From positions 1 through 64,000 of the forward strand of contig UCJU01000021.1 of the NCBI GenBank assembly GCA_900472925.1: a stretch of DNA of 64,000 bases, written 5' to 3'. Position numbers and translations under genes: made by a program. Source of the stretch: Hyphomicrobiales bacterium. GTDB taxonomy: Bacteria > Pseudomonadota > Alphaproteobacteria > Rhizobiales > Rhizobiaceae. The notes under the pieces were generated by a model. It had not been told where the DNA came from. It ran no database searches and was given only the letters and a program-made list of their open reading frames with translations. Shown here one piece after another: positions 36,271 through 45,137 of the stretch; position 1 is the first letter of the stretch; the number at the start of each line of letters is the position of its first letter.

Positions 36271-36960
36271 CTATCTTACAGAGGGATCAGGCTCTGGTTT
36301 GACGATGGCGAGAACCGTCTGAATATTGAATGCGAGGCGCCGTTCCAGCGCGGGCTTGCTCATCATCCGTTCGCTGTAGACAATCGAGCTGGTCGCCTGG
36401 TTGGTGAAATAGTAGTAGCAGATGGACGTGATGGTCAGGCTCAGCTGTGTCGGGTCGATGCCAGCGCGAAAAATGCCCTCGGCCTCACCACGCTGCAGGA
36501 TTTCGTCGACTAGAGGGCGGGAGTTGGCCGCGCCCTCGCGCAGCACGCGTGATTTGCGAAAATAGGCGGCCTTCAGCTGGTTTTCCGTATTCAGCATGGT
36601 GATGAATTCCGGATGTTCGAGGTAGTAGGTCCAGACGAAGGTGACCAGCGCGATCAGCGCTTCGTGCGGCGGTAGCTCTTCCAGACTCAGAGCCGCCTCT
36701 GCCTCCCATATGTCCCGATAGACCTTCTCTATGACGGCCTGGTAAAGCGCTTCCTTGTTGCCGAAATACTGGTAGATCATCCGCTTGTTGATCTCGGCGC
36801 GGTCGGCGATCGCATCGACGCGTGCGCCGGACAGGCCGTTAGCTGCAAATTCCATTACCGCTGCGTCAAGAATGCGGATCTGGGACAGATCCGGCCGACG
36901 CGGATGCCGTCTGCGGGCGCCACTTGCCGGCTTGGTCTCCACTTGTTTCCCGTCTGTCAC
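36271..36960 (-). CDS. TetR-family repressor
   Basis: A 229-residue regulator. The helix-turn-helix is in the first 75 residues (ILDAAVMEFAANGLSGARVD, INKRMIYQYFGNKEALYQAV), followed by a larger C-terminal domain of the TetR_C type. An Arg/Pro-rich tail of 25 residues precedes the domain. The start is GTG 36960 behind GGAGACGGG. It is divergent from the seven-gene importer/phosphatase operon and has a perfect palindrome in the shared intergenic DNA. Confidence 0.9.
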   Translation of the reverse strand: MTDGKQVETKPASGARRRHPRRPDLSQIRILDAAVMEFAANGLSGARVDAIADRAEINKRMIYQYFGNKEALYQAVIEKVYRDIWEAEAALSLEELPPHEALIALVTFVWTYYLEHPEFITMLNTENQLKAAYFRKSRVLREGAANSRPLVDEILQRGEAEGIFRAGIDPTQLSLTITSICYYYFTNQATSSIVYSERMMSKPALERRLAFNIQTVLAIVKPEPDPSVR

Positions 36961-37066
36961 CCCGTCTCCGATCAGCCTTTGATTCCACCCGTTAATTTGC
37001 CGAATTCCGGAGTTGGATAGCGGGCCTCAAAGGTCGGCGTCAACTCCCAATACGGTAATTTATAAG

Positions 37067-37080
37067 TAACTCATGAGTTA
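37067..37080. promoter_or_regulatory. Palindromic operator candidate for the TetR protein
   Basis: TAACTCATGAGTTA is a perfect 14-base palindrome; outward bases AA/TT add two more pairs after one mismatch, giving a 20-base site. It lies 107 bases from the TetR start and about 190 bases before the ABC ATPase gene, in the otherwise AT-rich 310-base divergent gap (36961-37270). Size and symmetry suit a TetR dimer. No gene is seen elsewhere in the gap. Confidence 0.65.
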
Positions 37081-37270
37081 TTTGTGATCGTTAGTGGGAT
37101 GCAATCATTACAAAAAATAAAAAGATAAATCTGATTTCGTCATCGCTCTGTTAAAATAGACGCCTAGAGGAGAGCCATCATCTTATCGATTGCAGGCATG
37201 AACAGCCTGCCTCGAAGCACCGAGATTTAGCCGTCCGTCCCAGCCTTGCGAGAGGCAATGTCGAACGAGA

Positions 37271-38485
37271 ATGGTAGAACAGATGTCAGGCCAATCCATC
37301 GAGATCATTGATCTGAAGAAGAAATTCGACCGCACGCCAGTGCTTCGCCGGATCAATCTTGAGGTCCGGGAGGGTGAATTCCTGACCTTGCTCGGCCCCT
37401 CCGGCTGTGGAAAGTCGACACTTTTGCGCCTACTTGCCGGTTTTGAGCCAGCCAATGCAGGCAGTATTCGAATCGGTGGGCGCGATGTCTCGCCGCTGCC
37501 TCCGAAGGCGCGCAACATCGCCATGGTCTTCCAGTCCTATGCGCTCTATCCGCATATGACCGTCCGCGCCAATATCGGCGTCCCTCTCGAAATGTCGCGC
37601 CTGTCCTTCTGGCAGCGCCAACCGGGCGTCGCCCTGTTGTCGCCGGGGGTGCGCCAGATCCGCAAGACCATGGAAGCGGATATCGACAGCGTCGCAAGGC
37701 AGCTCGGCCTCGAGGCACTGCTTGATCGCAAGCCTGCGCAGCTTTCCGGCGGGCAGCGGCAGCGGGTTGCCGTTGGCCGCGCCATGGTTCGGCATCCGGC
37801 GGTCTTTCTCATGGACGAGCCCCTGTCCAACCTCGACGCCAAACTGCGCCAGCAGCTGCGCGAGGAAATCGTCGACCTGCATCGCAGGACCGGCATCACA
37901 TTCATTTACGTCACCCATGACCAGACGGAAGCGATGGCGATGTCCGACCGCATCGCTGTCATGGAGGGCGGCGAGATCCGCCAGTGCGACACGCCGGAAA
38001 AAGTTTACGACGCGCCCGACTATCTTTCGGTTGCCCGCTTCGTCGGCACCACGGCAATCAACGAGATGCCCGTCGAAATCCGCAGCGGCGCAGTTCTTGT
38101 GAATGGCTCGCCGTTGCAATTGAGGCTGTCAGGCATCCCCGATGGCGCTTATAGACTGGCGATCCGGCCGGAGAGGCTTCAGCCTGCCATCAAGGGAATG
38201 GGAGATTTCTCTTTGCCGGTCGAGCAGGTGGAATTCACCGGCAACGAGGTCGGCATCCGGTGCAATGGGGCCGAAATCGGCGCTGGAGTGGTGCGCGTGC
38301 AGCTTCGCCCCGAAAGTTTTGCTCGGCTGCCGCAAGGGCGTCGGGTCGGCGAGCGCCTCGCGCTGCAGATCGCGGCGGAGGCCGCCTTGCTGTTCGATCA
38401 GGATGGCTGGCGCGTCATCAGCAGTACTGCACCCGGCGCTGATCGCCATGCCGTGAGGGAGGTTGCGCGTGAGCACTTCGCCTGA
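37271..38485 (+). CDS. Carbohydrate ABC transporter ATPase (UgpC/MalK type)
   Basis: A 404-residue ATPase with Walker A GPSGCGKST (42-50), Q-loop VFQSYALYPHMT, signature LSGGQRQRVAVGRA, Walker B VFLMDEPLSNLDAKLR and a C-terminal TOBE regulatory region. Between Q-loop and signature it has an insertion of about 25 residues (around SRLSFWQRQPGVALLSPGV), longer than in standard MalK. The start is uncertain: ATG 37271 or ATG 37283, neither with a strong site. It is the first gene of the operon; ATPase-first order is less usual than receptor-first. Confidence 0.92.
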   Translation: MVEQMSGQSIEIIDLKKKFDRTPVLRRINLEVREGEFLTLLGPSGCGKSTLLRLLAGFEPANAGSIRIGGRDVSPLPPKARNIAMVFQSYALYPHMTVRANIGVPLEMSRLSFWQRQPGVALLSPGVRQIRKTMEADIDSVARQLGLEALLDRKPAQLSGGQRQRVAVGRAMVRHPAVFLMDEPLSNLDAKLRQQLREEIVDLHRRTGITFIYVTHDQTEAMAMSDRIAVMEGGEIRQCDTPEKVYDAPDYLSVARFVGTTAINEMPVEIRSGAVLVNGSPLQLRLSGIPDGAYRLAIRPERLQPAIKGMGDFSLPVEQVEFTGNEVGIRCNGAEIGAGVVRVQLRPESFARLPQGRRVGERLALQIAAEAALLFDQDGWRVISSTAPGADRHAVREVAREHFA

Positions 38486-39389
38486 TCTTGAGCGGCAGTC
38501 CGGCCATGTTGCCGTCGGTGGCTTCAGCCATGCGGCTATCGCCCGCGCCTTTTCCGCCCCTGCCTTTCTGCTGCTGGTCGCGACCGTCCTTGCGCCGCTC
38601 GTTGTCGTCTTCCTAGTCAGCCTGACGGATTACCGCCTTGGCCGGATCACGCTGAATTTCGTCGGTGCCGGCAATTACCTGCGAATGATCAACGATCCTT
38701 TCTTCTGGGCGGCCTTGCGCAACAGCGCGGTCTACACGGCTATCGTCGTGCCGGTGTCGGTGCTTGGCGCGCTTTGCGTTGCCATATTGCTCGACGGTCG
38801 CAGGCGTTCGCGGCGCTTCTACGAGATCGTCTACTTCCTTCCGGTCACCTCGACGCTGACTGCCATGTCGATCGTCTGGAGCTATCTGCTCAACGGTCAT
38901 ATTGGGCCGCTGGCCGGTCTTCTCAATGCGCTCGGCCTGCCGTCGCTCGATTTCTTCGCCGACGGCACGCTGGCGCTGATTGGCCTTGCGATCATCGGCA
39001 TCTGGCATCTTCTCGGCTTCAACATGATCCTCTTTCTGGCCGGTCTGACGATGATTTCGAAGGATCTGCGCGAGGCAGCGTCGCTCGACGGTATTGACGG
39101 GTTATGGGATCGGCTGCGCTATCTGATATGGCCGCTTCTCGCCCCTACGACGATCGTGGTTATCGTGCTGAGCTGCATCCAGTCCTTTCAGGTTTTCGAC
39201 ACGGTCGCTGTCCTGACCAATGGCGGACCCTATGGCGCGACGGAAATGCTGCTGCACAAGATTAACACCGATACGTTTGCCGGTCTGAAGGCAGGCTATG
39301 GCAGCGCACTGACCGTCGTCTACATCGTCCTGATCGGTGGATTCTCGGTGCTGCACGTGGCGCTTGGCAACAGGAAGGCGCATTTCTGA
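38469..39389 (+). CDS. Carbohydrate ABC transporter permease (UgpA/MalF type)
   Basis: A 306-residue membrane subunit with six predicted helices and the EAA loop EAASLDGIDGLWDRLRYLIWPLL. The GTG at 38469, six bases after GGGAGG and overlapping the end of the ATPase gene by 17 bases, is the likely start; a TTG two codons earlier is less likely. FQVFDTVAVLTNGGP is the family's typical periplasmic loop. It should form a heterodimer with the next gene product. Confidence 0.92.
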   Translation: MSTSPDLERQSGHVAVGGFSHAAIARAFSAPAFLLLVATVLAPLVVVFLVSLTDYRLGRITLNFVGAGNYLRMINDPFFWAALRNSAVYTAIVVPVSVLGALCVAILLDGRRRSRRFYEIVYFLPVTSTLTAMSIVWSYLLNGHIGPLAGLLNALGLPSLDFFADGTLALIGLAIIGIWHLLGFNMILFLAGLTMISKDLREAASLDGIDGLWDRLRYLIWPLLAPTTIVVIVLSCIQSFQVFDTVAVLTNGGPYGATEMLLHKINTDTFAGLKAGYGSALTVVYIVLIGGFSVLHVALGNRKAHF

Positions 39390-40216
39390 TGGGCCGCTTC
39401 TCGATAAGACCAATCCTTGCCCATGCTGTCCTGATGGCCGGTGCCTTCCTGATGATCTATCCCTTCTACTGGATGTGGCACGCCTCGACGCAGGCGCCGG
39501 GCGCGATTTTTGGTACGCTACGCGATGCCCCGCCGATGCTGACCTCGATGTCGCAGAATTACGCCCGCGCGCTGTTCGACACGCCCCTTCCACGTTTCCT
39601 GCTGAACGGTTTTCTGATGACGGGTGGCATCCTGATGTTCCAGATTTTAACCACGGTCACCTGCGCCTATGCGCTGGCGAAATTCGATTTCCGCGGTCGA
39701 CGGCTGGTCTTTGCCATCGTGCTGATCAGCCTGTCTGTGCCGACCCAGGCGACGGCCCTGCCGATCTTCATCGTGCTCGCCAGGCTCAACATGCTGGACA
39801 CCTATACCGCCGTCGTGTTGCCCTATCTGACCTCGGGCTTTGCGATCTTCCTCTTCCACCAGTTCATTCGCTCCTTCCCCGACGAGATTCTGCTTGCGGC
39901 ACGTCTGGACGGCATGAGCGAAGTCGAGATCGTCCTGCGCATTATCCTGCCGGCGATGACGCCCGCCATCGCCGCTTTCGCGATCTTCTCGATCACCTTT
40001 CACTGGAACGATCTCTACTGGCCGATGATCGTCATCAAATCCATCGATCTGTCGCCTCCGACCCTCGGCCTCCTGTTTTTCCGAAGCCAGGAAGGTGGGG
40101 ATAGTTTCGGGCCGTTGATGGCCTGCGCCACCCTCATCACTGCTCCACTCATTCTGTTGTTCCTCGCCGCACAGCGCAGGTTCGTTCAGGGCGTGACGAT
40201 GACGGGGGTAAAATAA
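39389..40216 (+). CDS. Carbohydrate ABC transporter permease (UgpE/MalG type)
   Basis: A 275-residue membrane subunit with six helices and an EAA loop at EILLAARLDGMSEVEIVLRI. The start ATG overlaps the previous stop by one base (TGATG). The early PFYWMWHASTQAP and later FSITFHWNDLYWPMIVI stretches are typical of UgpE-like proteins. Its end is followed at once by a strong hairpin before the receptor gene. Confidence 0.92.
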   Translation: MGRFSIRPILAHAVLMAGAFLMIYPFYWMWHASTQAPGAIFGTLRDAPPMLTSMSQNYARALFDTPLPRFLLNGFLMTGGILMFQILTTVTCAYALAKFDFRGRRLVFAIVLISLSVPTQATALPIFIVLARLNMLDTYTAVVLPYLTSGFAIFLFHQFIRSFPDEILLAARLDGMSEVEIVLRIILPAMTPAIAAFAIFSITFHWNDLYWPMIVIKSIDLSPPTLGLLFFRSQEGGDSFGPLMACATLITAPLILLFLAAQRRFVQGVTMTGVK

Positions 40217-40217
40217 A

Positions 40218-40249
40218 CGGGTCTGCCCGGCGGCCACCGGGCAGACCCG
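40218..40249 (+). other. Strong intercistronic hairpin before the receptor gene
   Basis: CGGGTCTGCCCGG and CCGGGCAGACCCG pair perfectly over 13 bases with a six-base loop. It starts two bases after the permease stop and ends 35 bases before the receptor ATG. There is no T-run. It could protect the 3' end of the upstream message or mark a processing point that frees the receptor mRNA. Confidence 0.65.
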
Positions 40250-40283
40250 AAAGTCAAGACCCGCTCACTCAGAAGGAATCACC

Positions 40284-41555
40284 ATGGAAATGAAGCACAT
40301 CTTCGCGGCTGCGGCCTTAACCCTGGTTGGTACCGCGCCGGCCCATTCTGCCGATCCGGTCACGCTGACCTTCTATCACACCCGTCTGGCCTTTATGGAG
40401 CCTATCCTCAAGGGTTTTGAAAAAGCCCATCCAGAGATCGCCATTAAAGAGCAGGCACCGGCAGAAACGTACAGCGCCGGCGACCAGAGTGTCATCCGTG
40501 GCATGATGACCAATTCCGCTCCCGACGTTTATCTGGCATCCTATTCGTCTTTGACGACGATTGCAGGCGTGATGAAGGATCGCGGCGATGCGGCGACGCT
40601 CGATCCCCTGATCGCCAAGGAGGGCGCACAGTGGCAGAAGGACAATTACGCTCCGGCCATTCTCGACCTTGCCAAGGTTGACGGCAAGCAGGTGGCGATG
40701 CCCTTCACCGCCTCGCTGCCGCTGCTCTACGTCAACAAGGAACTTGTCGAAAAGGCTGGCGGCAATGTCGATGCCTTTCACACGACCTGGGATGGCGTGA
40801 TCGATCTTGCAGCCAAGATCAGCAAGCTCGGTGGTGGCGTTTCCGGCATCGGCTTCTCGGTCGGTGGCTTGAGCGACGACTGGTACTGGCAGATGATGGT
40901 GATGGGCGCCGGCGACCAAATGCTGAACGACAAGGGCGACAGCATCGGCTACGACAATGCCGCCGGTCTTGAGGCACTGCACGTCACCCAGGATCTGTCG
41001 ACCAAGACCGGCATGTCCGTCTATGCCGATCCGAAGCCTGCCCAGCAGCAGTTCTTCGCCGGCAAGATCGGCATGGTCGTCGAATCGCCTTCCGATCTTG
41101 TTGCCTATCAGACGGCCATCGGTGACCGTTTCACGATGCGCACCGAGCAGTTTCCTTTGATCGACGCGAAGAAGGGCGGCCTACCGGCGGGCGGTAATGC
41201 GCTGATGATCCTAACCTCGGATGCCGCCAAGCGCGCCGCCGCCTGGGAATTCGTCAAGTACATGACCAGCCCCGAAGTTCAGGCGGAGATCTCCAAGGCC
41301 AGTGGCTACATGCCGACGAACGTCCAGACCGCCAAGGCGCTGGAAGGCTTCTACGCCTCGCATCCGAACTTCCAGACTGTCTTCAAGTCGATGGATGCGG
41401 CAATGGCCTGGTTCGCCTATCCGAACAATACCGCCGACGACGTCTGGAAGGGTGTCGCGCCGATCCTCGACCAGCTGCAGCGCGGCAAGATCACGCCCGA
41501 GGCAGCCATGCCGAAACTCCGCGAGCATGTCGCCGGGGTGATGGCGGCGCAGTAA
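40284..41555 (+). CDS. Periplasmic binding protein, family 1 (UgpB/MalE type)
   Basis: A 423-residue receptor with signal peptide (HIFAAAALTLVGTAPAHSA). The mature protein begins with DPVTLTFYHTRLAFMEPIL and contains the SBP_bac_1 segments PFTASLPLLYVNKELVEKAG and AKRAAAWEFVKYMTSPEVQ. AGAAGGAATCACC precedes the ATG. Ligands in this family are sugars, polyols or glycerol phosphates; the phosphatase genes downstream point to a phosphorylated ligand. Confidence 0.92.
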   Translation: MEMKHIFAAAALTLVGTAPAHSADPVTLTFYHTRLAFMEPILKGFEKAHPEIAIKEQAPAETYSAGDQSVIRGMMTNSAPDVYLASYSSLTTIAGVMKDRGDAATLDPLIAKEGAQWQKDNYAPAILDLAKVDGKQVAMPFTASLPLLYVNKELVEKAGGNVDAFHTTWDGVIDLAAKISKLGGGVSGIGFSVGGLSDDWYWQMMVMGAGDQMLNDKGDSIGYDNAAGLEALHVTQDLSTKTGMSVYADPKPAQQQFFAGKIGMVVESPSDLVAYQTAIGDRFTMRTEQFPLIDAKKGGLPAGGNALMILTSDAAKRAAAWEFVKYMTSPEVQAEISKASGYMPTNVQTAKALEGFYASHPNFQTVFKSMDAAMAWFAYPNNTADDVWKGVAPILDQLQRGKITPEAAMPKLREHVAGVMAAQ

Positions 41556-41593
41556 GCCGTCGCCCTGCAGCAGGATTATCCCAAGCTTGAAAA

Positions 41594-41619
41594 GACCGGC
41601 GGGTTTTGGCCCGCTGGTC
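41594..41619 (+). other. Stem-loop 3' of the receptor gene
   Basis: GACCGGCGGG and CCCGCTGGTC form a 10-pair stem (one G-T) with a TTTTGG loop. It lies 39 bases after the receptor stop and before the phosphodiesterase gene. No T-run follows, so partial termination or mRNA protection is more likely than a full stop. Confidence 0.55.
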
Positions 41620-41684
41620 GATCGAATGCCGTCTCTATCCGATGCGCGGTTTCCCTGACCATCTGGCCTGAAAGACATACTGCC

Positions 41685-42515
41685 ATGAAAATCGCCGTAC
41701 TCGCCGATCCCCATATCGGATCGACCAATCCCGTCTTCGTGCCAAACTGGGAAAAGGTCGTCGCTGATGTCAACGCCCGCAGTGATATCGATCTTGTCGT
41801 TGTTCTCGGTGACCTGACGCTTCTCGGCTCAGAAGAACCTCAGGATCTGCTGTTCGGCAGGACGGCGCTCGATGCCCTCACGCCGCCCCGGCTCGTCCTT
41901 CCAGGCAATCATGACGTTGGCGATATCGCGCGCACCAGCCATCAACCCTGCAACGGCGAAAGGCTGGCGCGCTGGCAGGAGCATTACGGCGCCAGCCATT
42001 GGCACTCCGATCGCCTGTCGGGTTGGCGCCTGATTGGCCTCAACAGCCAGCTGATCGGTACGGGTCTGGCGGAGGAAGATGCCCAGTGGCAGGCTCTAGA
42101 AGACGCGCTGGCAACGTGTGGATCGCGCCGACCGGTGCTTTTCACCCATATGCCGCTGTTTCTTAACGACTGGGACGAGACGGACCGTCCCGCCTGGGCG
42201 CTGATGACAGCAGGCCGCAACCGCCTGCGCCAGCTGATCCGTGACTACAATATTGTCGCCGTGGTGACCGGCCATATGCATCGTACGGTGCAGCTCGACA
42301 TTCCCGAGACTCGGCTGATCTGGTGCGCGGCGTCGAGCTTTCTCACATATGATCAATCCATGCCCGAGCAGCCCGGCGCAGCCCTTCTCGGCCTGACGAT
42401 CCTGACCCTGACGGACACCGAAATCGGTGTGGAATTCGTGGAACTCGCCGACCTGATGGTCAGCCGTATCGAGGATTTTAACGGCACGATCTACCGGTCG
42501 CCGCCGAAGGACTGA
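41685..42515 (+). CDS. Calcineurin-like metallophosphoesterase (GpdQ/CpdA-type phosphodiesterase)
   Basis: A 276-residue cytosolic enzyme with all metal motifs of class III phosphodiesterases: ADPHIG (Asp8, His10), VLGDLT, LPGNHD, FTHMPL and TGHMHRT. The relatives I recall, GpdQ and CpdA, cleave glycerophosphodiesters and cyclic AMP. Position after a Ugp-type importer favours an imported phosphodiester as substrate. It is transcribed with the importer, 129 bases after the receptor gene. Confidence 0.88.
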   Translation: MKIAVLADPHIGSTNPVFVPNWEKVVADVNARSDIDLVVVLGDLTLLGSEEPQDLLFGRTALDALTPPRLVLPGNHDVGDIARTSHQPCNGERLARWQEHYGASHWHSDRLSGWRLIGLNSQLIGTGLAEEDAQWQALEDALATCGSRRPVLFTHMPLFLNDWDETDRPAWALMTAGRNRLRQLIRDYNIVAVVTGHMHRTVQLDIPETRLIWCAASSFLTYDQSMPEQPGAALLGLTILTLTDTEIGVEFVELADLMVSRIEDFNGTIYRSPPKD

Positions 42516-42647
42516 AGGTCCGCGCCCACATCGAAGGCATCATACCCAACGCAGATATCCGGACTTTTTGAGGACACACAACGGTCATCGCAACGTGATC
42601 ATTTGAATGATGCCGGTTCATTTTTCCGGCAAGCAAGGAAAAGCAAC

Positions 42648-43523
42648 ATGGTCTGGTTCAGCTACCATGGCGGCCATAGCGGCGAGTTTTGCGCCCACGC
42701 CAAGTCGGCGCTCGACGAGGTCGTCGATGCCGCCATCCAACGCGGCTTCACCCATTACGGTCTCAGCGAGCATTGTCCGCGCTACCGGGCTGAGGACCTG
42801 TATCCCGGCGAGGAAAATCTCGGCGTCGACGGTCTGGCAGCTGCCTTCGACGCCTATGCCACCCGCGCCTTTGCGCTGCGCGACGCCCGCGCCGGACAGA
42901 TCGAACTGCTGGTCGGCTTCGAAACCGAAACGCTGCCGCCGGACGGTTGGCTGGAGAGAATGACGGGGCTGCGCGCAGCCTATCCCTTCGACTACATCGT
43001 CGGCAGCGTGCACGACATCTGCGGCCGCTGGATCGATTATTCGCCGGCCGATACGACAGGTCTGGCGGCTGATCTCGGCGGGCCCGAAGCATTGCAGTTG
43101 GCCTATTTTTCGGCGGTCACAACCATGGTGGCGACGCTCCAGCCTGACGTCATCGCGCATCTCGATCTGATCCGCAAATATGAGCCAGCCGACTTCGGCT
43201 TTTCCGCGCGCGTCGAACGTGTAATTGAGACAACGCTGGAGGCGATCCATGCCTCCGGCGGCGTCATCGAGGTAAACTGTGCGGCATTCCGCAATGGTTA
43301 TGGGCCGGTTTATCCTCTGCCGCAGGTTCTGGAGCGGGCACAGGCCATGGGTATCCGCGTCACGCTCGGCGACGACAGTCATGGAGTGGAGACGGTGGGG
43401 GTGGGTTTGGAACAATCGCTCGCAGCCATTTCAGCGGCAGGTTACAAAAGCGCCGTCTATCTGACCCGCGCCGACGGGTGGCGCGAGGCGCCGCTCGAGA
43501 CGATCGCACCGCGGCGGTTGTGA
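42648..43523 (+). CDS. PHP-domain phosphatase (HisK histidinol-phosphatase type)
   Basis: A 291-residue protein from ATG 42648, which follows AAGGAAAAGCAAC. PHP metal motifs are visible: YHGGHSGEF at the N-terminus, GLSEHCP, GFETE, GSVHDI, IAHLDLI and GDDSH near the end. The family includes histidinol-phosphatase and phosphoesterases acting on sugar or nucleotide phosphates. Here, in a catabolic operon with no his genes, it more likely removes phosphate from the product of the upstream phosphodiesterase. Confidence 0.86.
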   Translation: MVWFSYHGGHSGEFCAHAKSALDEVVDAAIQRGFTHYGLSEHCPRYRAEDLYPGEENLGVDGLAAAFDAYATRAFALRDARAGQIELLVGFETETLPPDGWLERMTGLRAAYPFDYIVGSVHDICGRWIDYSPADTTGLAADLGGPEALQLAYFSAVTTMVATLQPDVIAHLDLIRKYEPADFGFSARVERVIETTLEAIHASGGVIEVNCAAFRNGYGPVYPLPQVLERAQAMGIRVTLGDDSHGVETVGVGLEQSLAAISAAGYKSAVYLTRADGWREAPLETIAPRRL

Positions 43524-43525
43524 GC

Positions 43526-44089
43526 ATGGACGCACAGCACATGACGGGTTCGAATACCAGACCATCTGTCACGATTGAACGAGCCCGCGTCGGCGATATT
43601 CCGCAGATCATGGCGCTGGAGCGCAGCCCAGGCTATCCAAGGCTGGTTGGCAGCTATGACGCTGTCGAGCACCGGCGACGGCTGGAGGCCGCCAACTCGA
43701 CCTATCTGCTGGGCCGGATCGAAAGCCGGCTAATCGGCTTTGCAGCGATCCGTTTCGACGATGACGGCATGGCAACCGCGCAGTTGCACCGGATCGTGGT
43801 ATCGCCGCCGGGGAGGGGCTACGGCACGTCGTTTATGCAGGCGATCTGTGAATGGGTTTTTGCCGAATGCGACGTCGAGCGGTTCTGGCTAGATCTGTTG
43901 CCTTCCAATGTTCGCGCTGTTCGTGTCTACGAGAAAATCGGCTTTGAGCGCGAAGGCGTCATGCGCTCGGCGCTTCGGACCCCTGGAGGACGGCAGGATC
44001 TTTTATTGATGTCATTGCTTCGCGCCGACTGGCAGCCGCCCGTCAAAGAAGAGCGTGAGTTGCTGCTGCAAGCGAAGGCGCGGGATTGA
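43526..44089 (+). CDS. GNAT-family acetyltransferase
   Basis: A 187-residue N-acetyltransferase from ATG 43526, two bases after the PHP gene stop. The acetyl-CoA loop VSPPGRGYGTSFM, the strand LDLLPSNVRAVRVYEKIGFE and a C-terminal beta-bulge (VMRSALRTPGGRQDLLLMS) are clear. It is closest in style to RimJ/PhnO-like enzymes that acetylate amines. PhnO-type acetylation accompanies aminophosphonate use, so it might acetylate an amino-phospho compound; this is speculation. Confidence 0.85.
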   Translation: MDAQHMTGSNTRPSVTIERARVGDIPQIMALERSPGYPRLVGSYDAVEHRRRLEAANSTYLLGRIESRLIGFAAIRFDDDGMATAQLHRIVVSPPGRGYGTSFMQAICEWVFAECDVERFWLDLLPSNVRAVRVYEKIGFEREGVMRSALRTPGGRQDLLLMSLLRADWQPPVKEERELLLQAKARD

Positions 44090-44318
44090 TGTCGCTCACA
44101 GGTCTCAGGTTCATATCCCGTCAAGGCTTAAGATCGCCACAAAGTCACAGCGATTCTCGAATTTTCCAGACAAGCGCAGCCTTCATTCGGTGCTGTGTGA
44201 CTGACGCCGTTCGCCGTAGAGAACAGGGCCGAACCATCTTGCAAGGGAAGGCGAATGTGATGCGGTTTGTTAGGGTGCTTAATCCCAGTCCCAGGGCACA
44301 AACTAATGGGAGCGCGGG

Positions 44319-45137
44319 ATGACATTAAAGGCGCGGTCGGCAATTGGTTTGAAGAGTGTGGCGATTTCATTCGGCCACATGAAAAACAGCCCCTACGAAG
44401 CCGTAGCACCAACCAATCTCGATGTCGGAGAGCATGAATTCCTGGCTATCGTCGGACCGACGGGATGCGGCAAGTCCACGCTGCTCAACGCCGTCGCGGG
44501 TCTTCTCACACCCGCCTCAGGATTGGTGAAGATATTTGGAAAACCATTGAAGGGCCTGAACCGCGAAGCAGGCTATCTCTTCCAGCAAGACGCCCTGATG
44601 CCATGGAAGACGGTTCTCGAAAACGTCTCAATCGGGCTGGAGGTGGCAGGGGCTACCTCGAGCGACGCCCGGCGGACGGCGCTCGAATGGCTTGAGCGCG
44701 TTGGGCTTGGCGCTTTCGCCGACCGCTTTCCGGCAACGCTTTCCGGTGGCCAGCGTAAGCGCACGGGCCTGGCGCAGGTCCTCATCCGCAACCCGAAGAT
44801 CCTGCTGATGGACGAGCCATTCGGTCCGCTCGATGCCCAGACACGCCAGATCATGGGCGATCTGCTGTTGACCCTGTGGTCGCAGTATCGCAAGGCTGTG
44901 CTATTTGTCACCCACGATCTTGATGAAGCGATTTCCCTTGCCGACAGGGTGTTGATCATGTCGGCCGGTCCACGGTCGCGGATCATCGGTGATTTCCGCG
45001 TGCCGCTCGCCCGCCCGCGCGACATTGCCGATATCCGCCATGACGCGACGTTCAACGCTTTGCACCGGGAGATCTGGGAGGCGTTGCGCGACGAGGTCAT
45101 GACCGCCTACCGGCAGACGAGCGGGGCTGGCCGATGA
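44319..45137 (+). CDS. NitT/TauT-type ABC transporter ATPase
   Basis: A 272-residue ATPase with Walker A GPTGCGKST, Q-loop LFQQDALMPWKT, signature LSGGQRKRTGLAQ and Walker B ILLMDEPFGPLDAQTR, spelled as in SsuB/TauB/NrtD proteins. It opens a three-gene operon; its last four bases overlap the permease start (ATGA). Substrates in this family include nitrate, sulfonates, taurine and pyrimidine precursors; nothing here narrows this. Confidence 0.92.
   Translation: MTLKARSAIGLKSVAISFGHMKNSPYEAVAPTNLDVGEHEFLAIVGPTGCGKSTLLNAVAGLLTPASGLVKIFGKPLKGLNREAGYLFQQDALMPWKTVLENVSIGLEVAGATSSDARRTALEWLERVGLGAFADRFPATLSGGQRKRTGLAQVLIRNPKILLMDEPFGPLDAQTRQIMGDLLLTLWSQYRKAVLFVTHDLDEAISLADRVLIMSAGPRSRIIGDFRVPLARPRDIADIRHDATFNALHREIWEALRDEVMTAYRQTSGAGR

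Noticed and set aside
42648..43523. Histidinol-phosphatase as the physiological role of the PHP protein
   Set aside because: The similarity is real, but no histidine-biosynthesis gene is nearby and the gene is embedded in an importer/phosphodiesterase operon.
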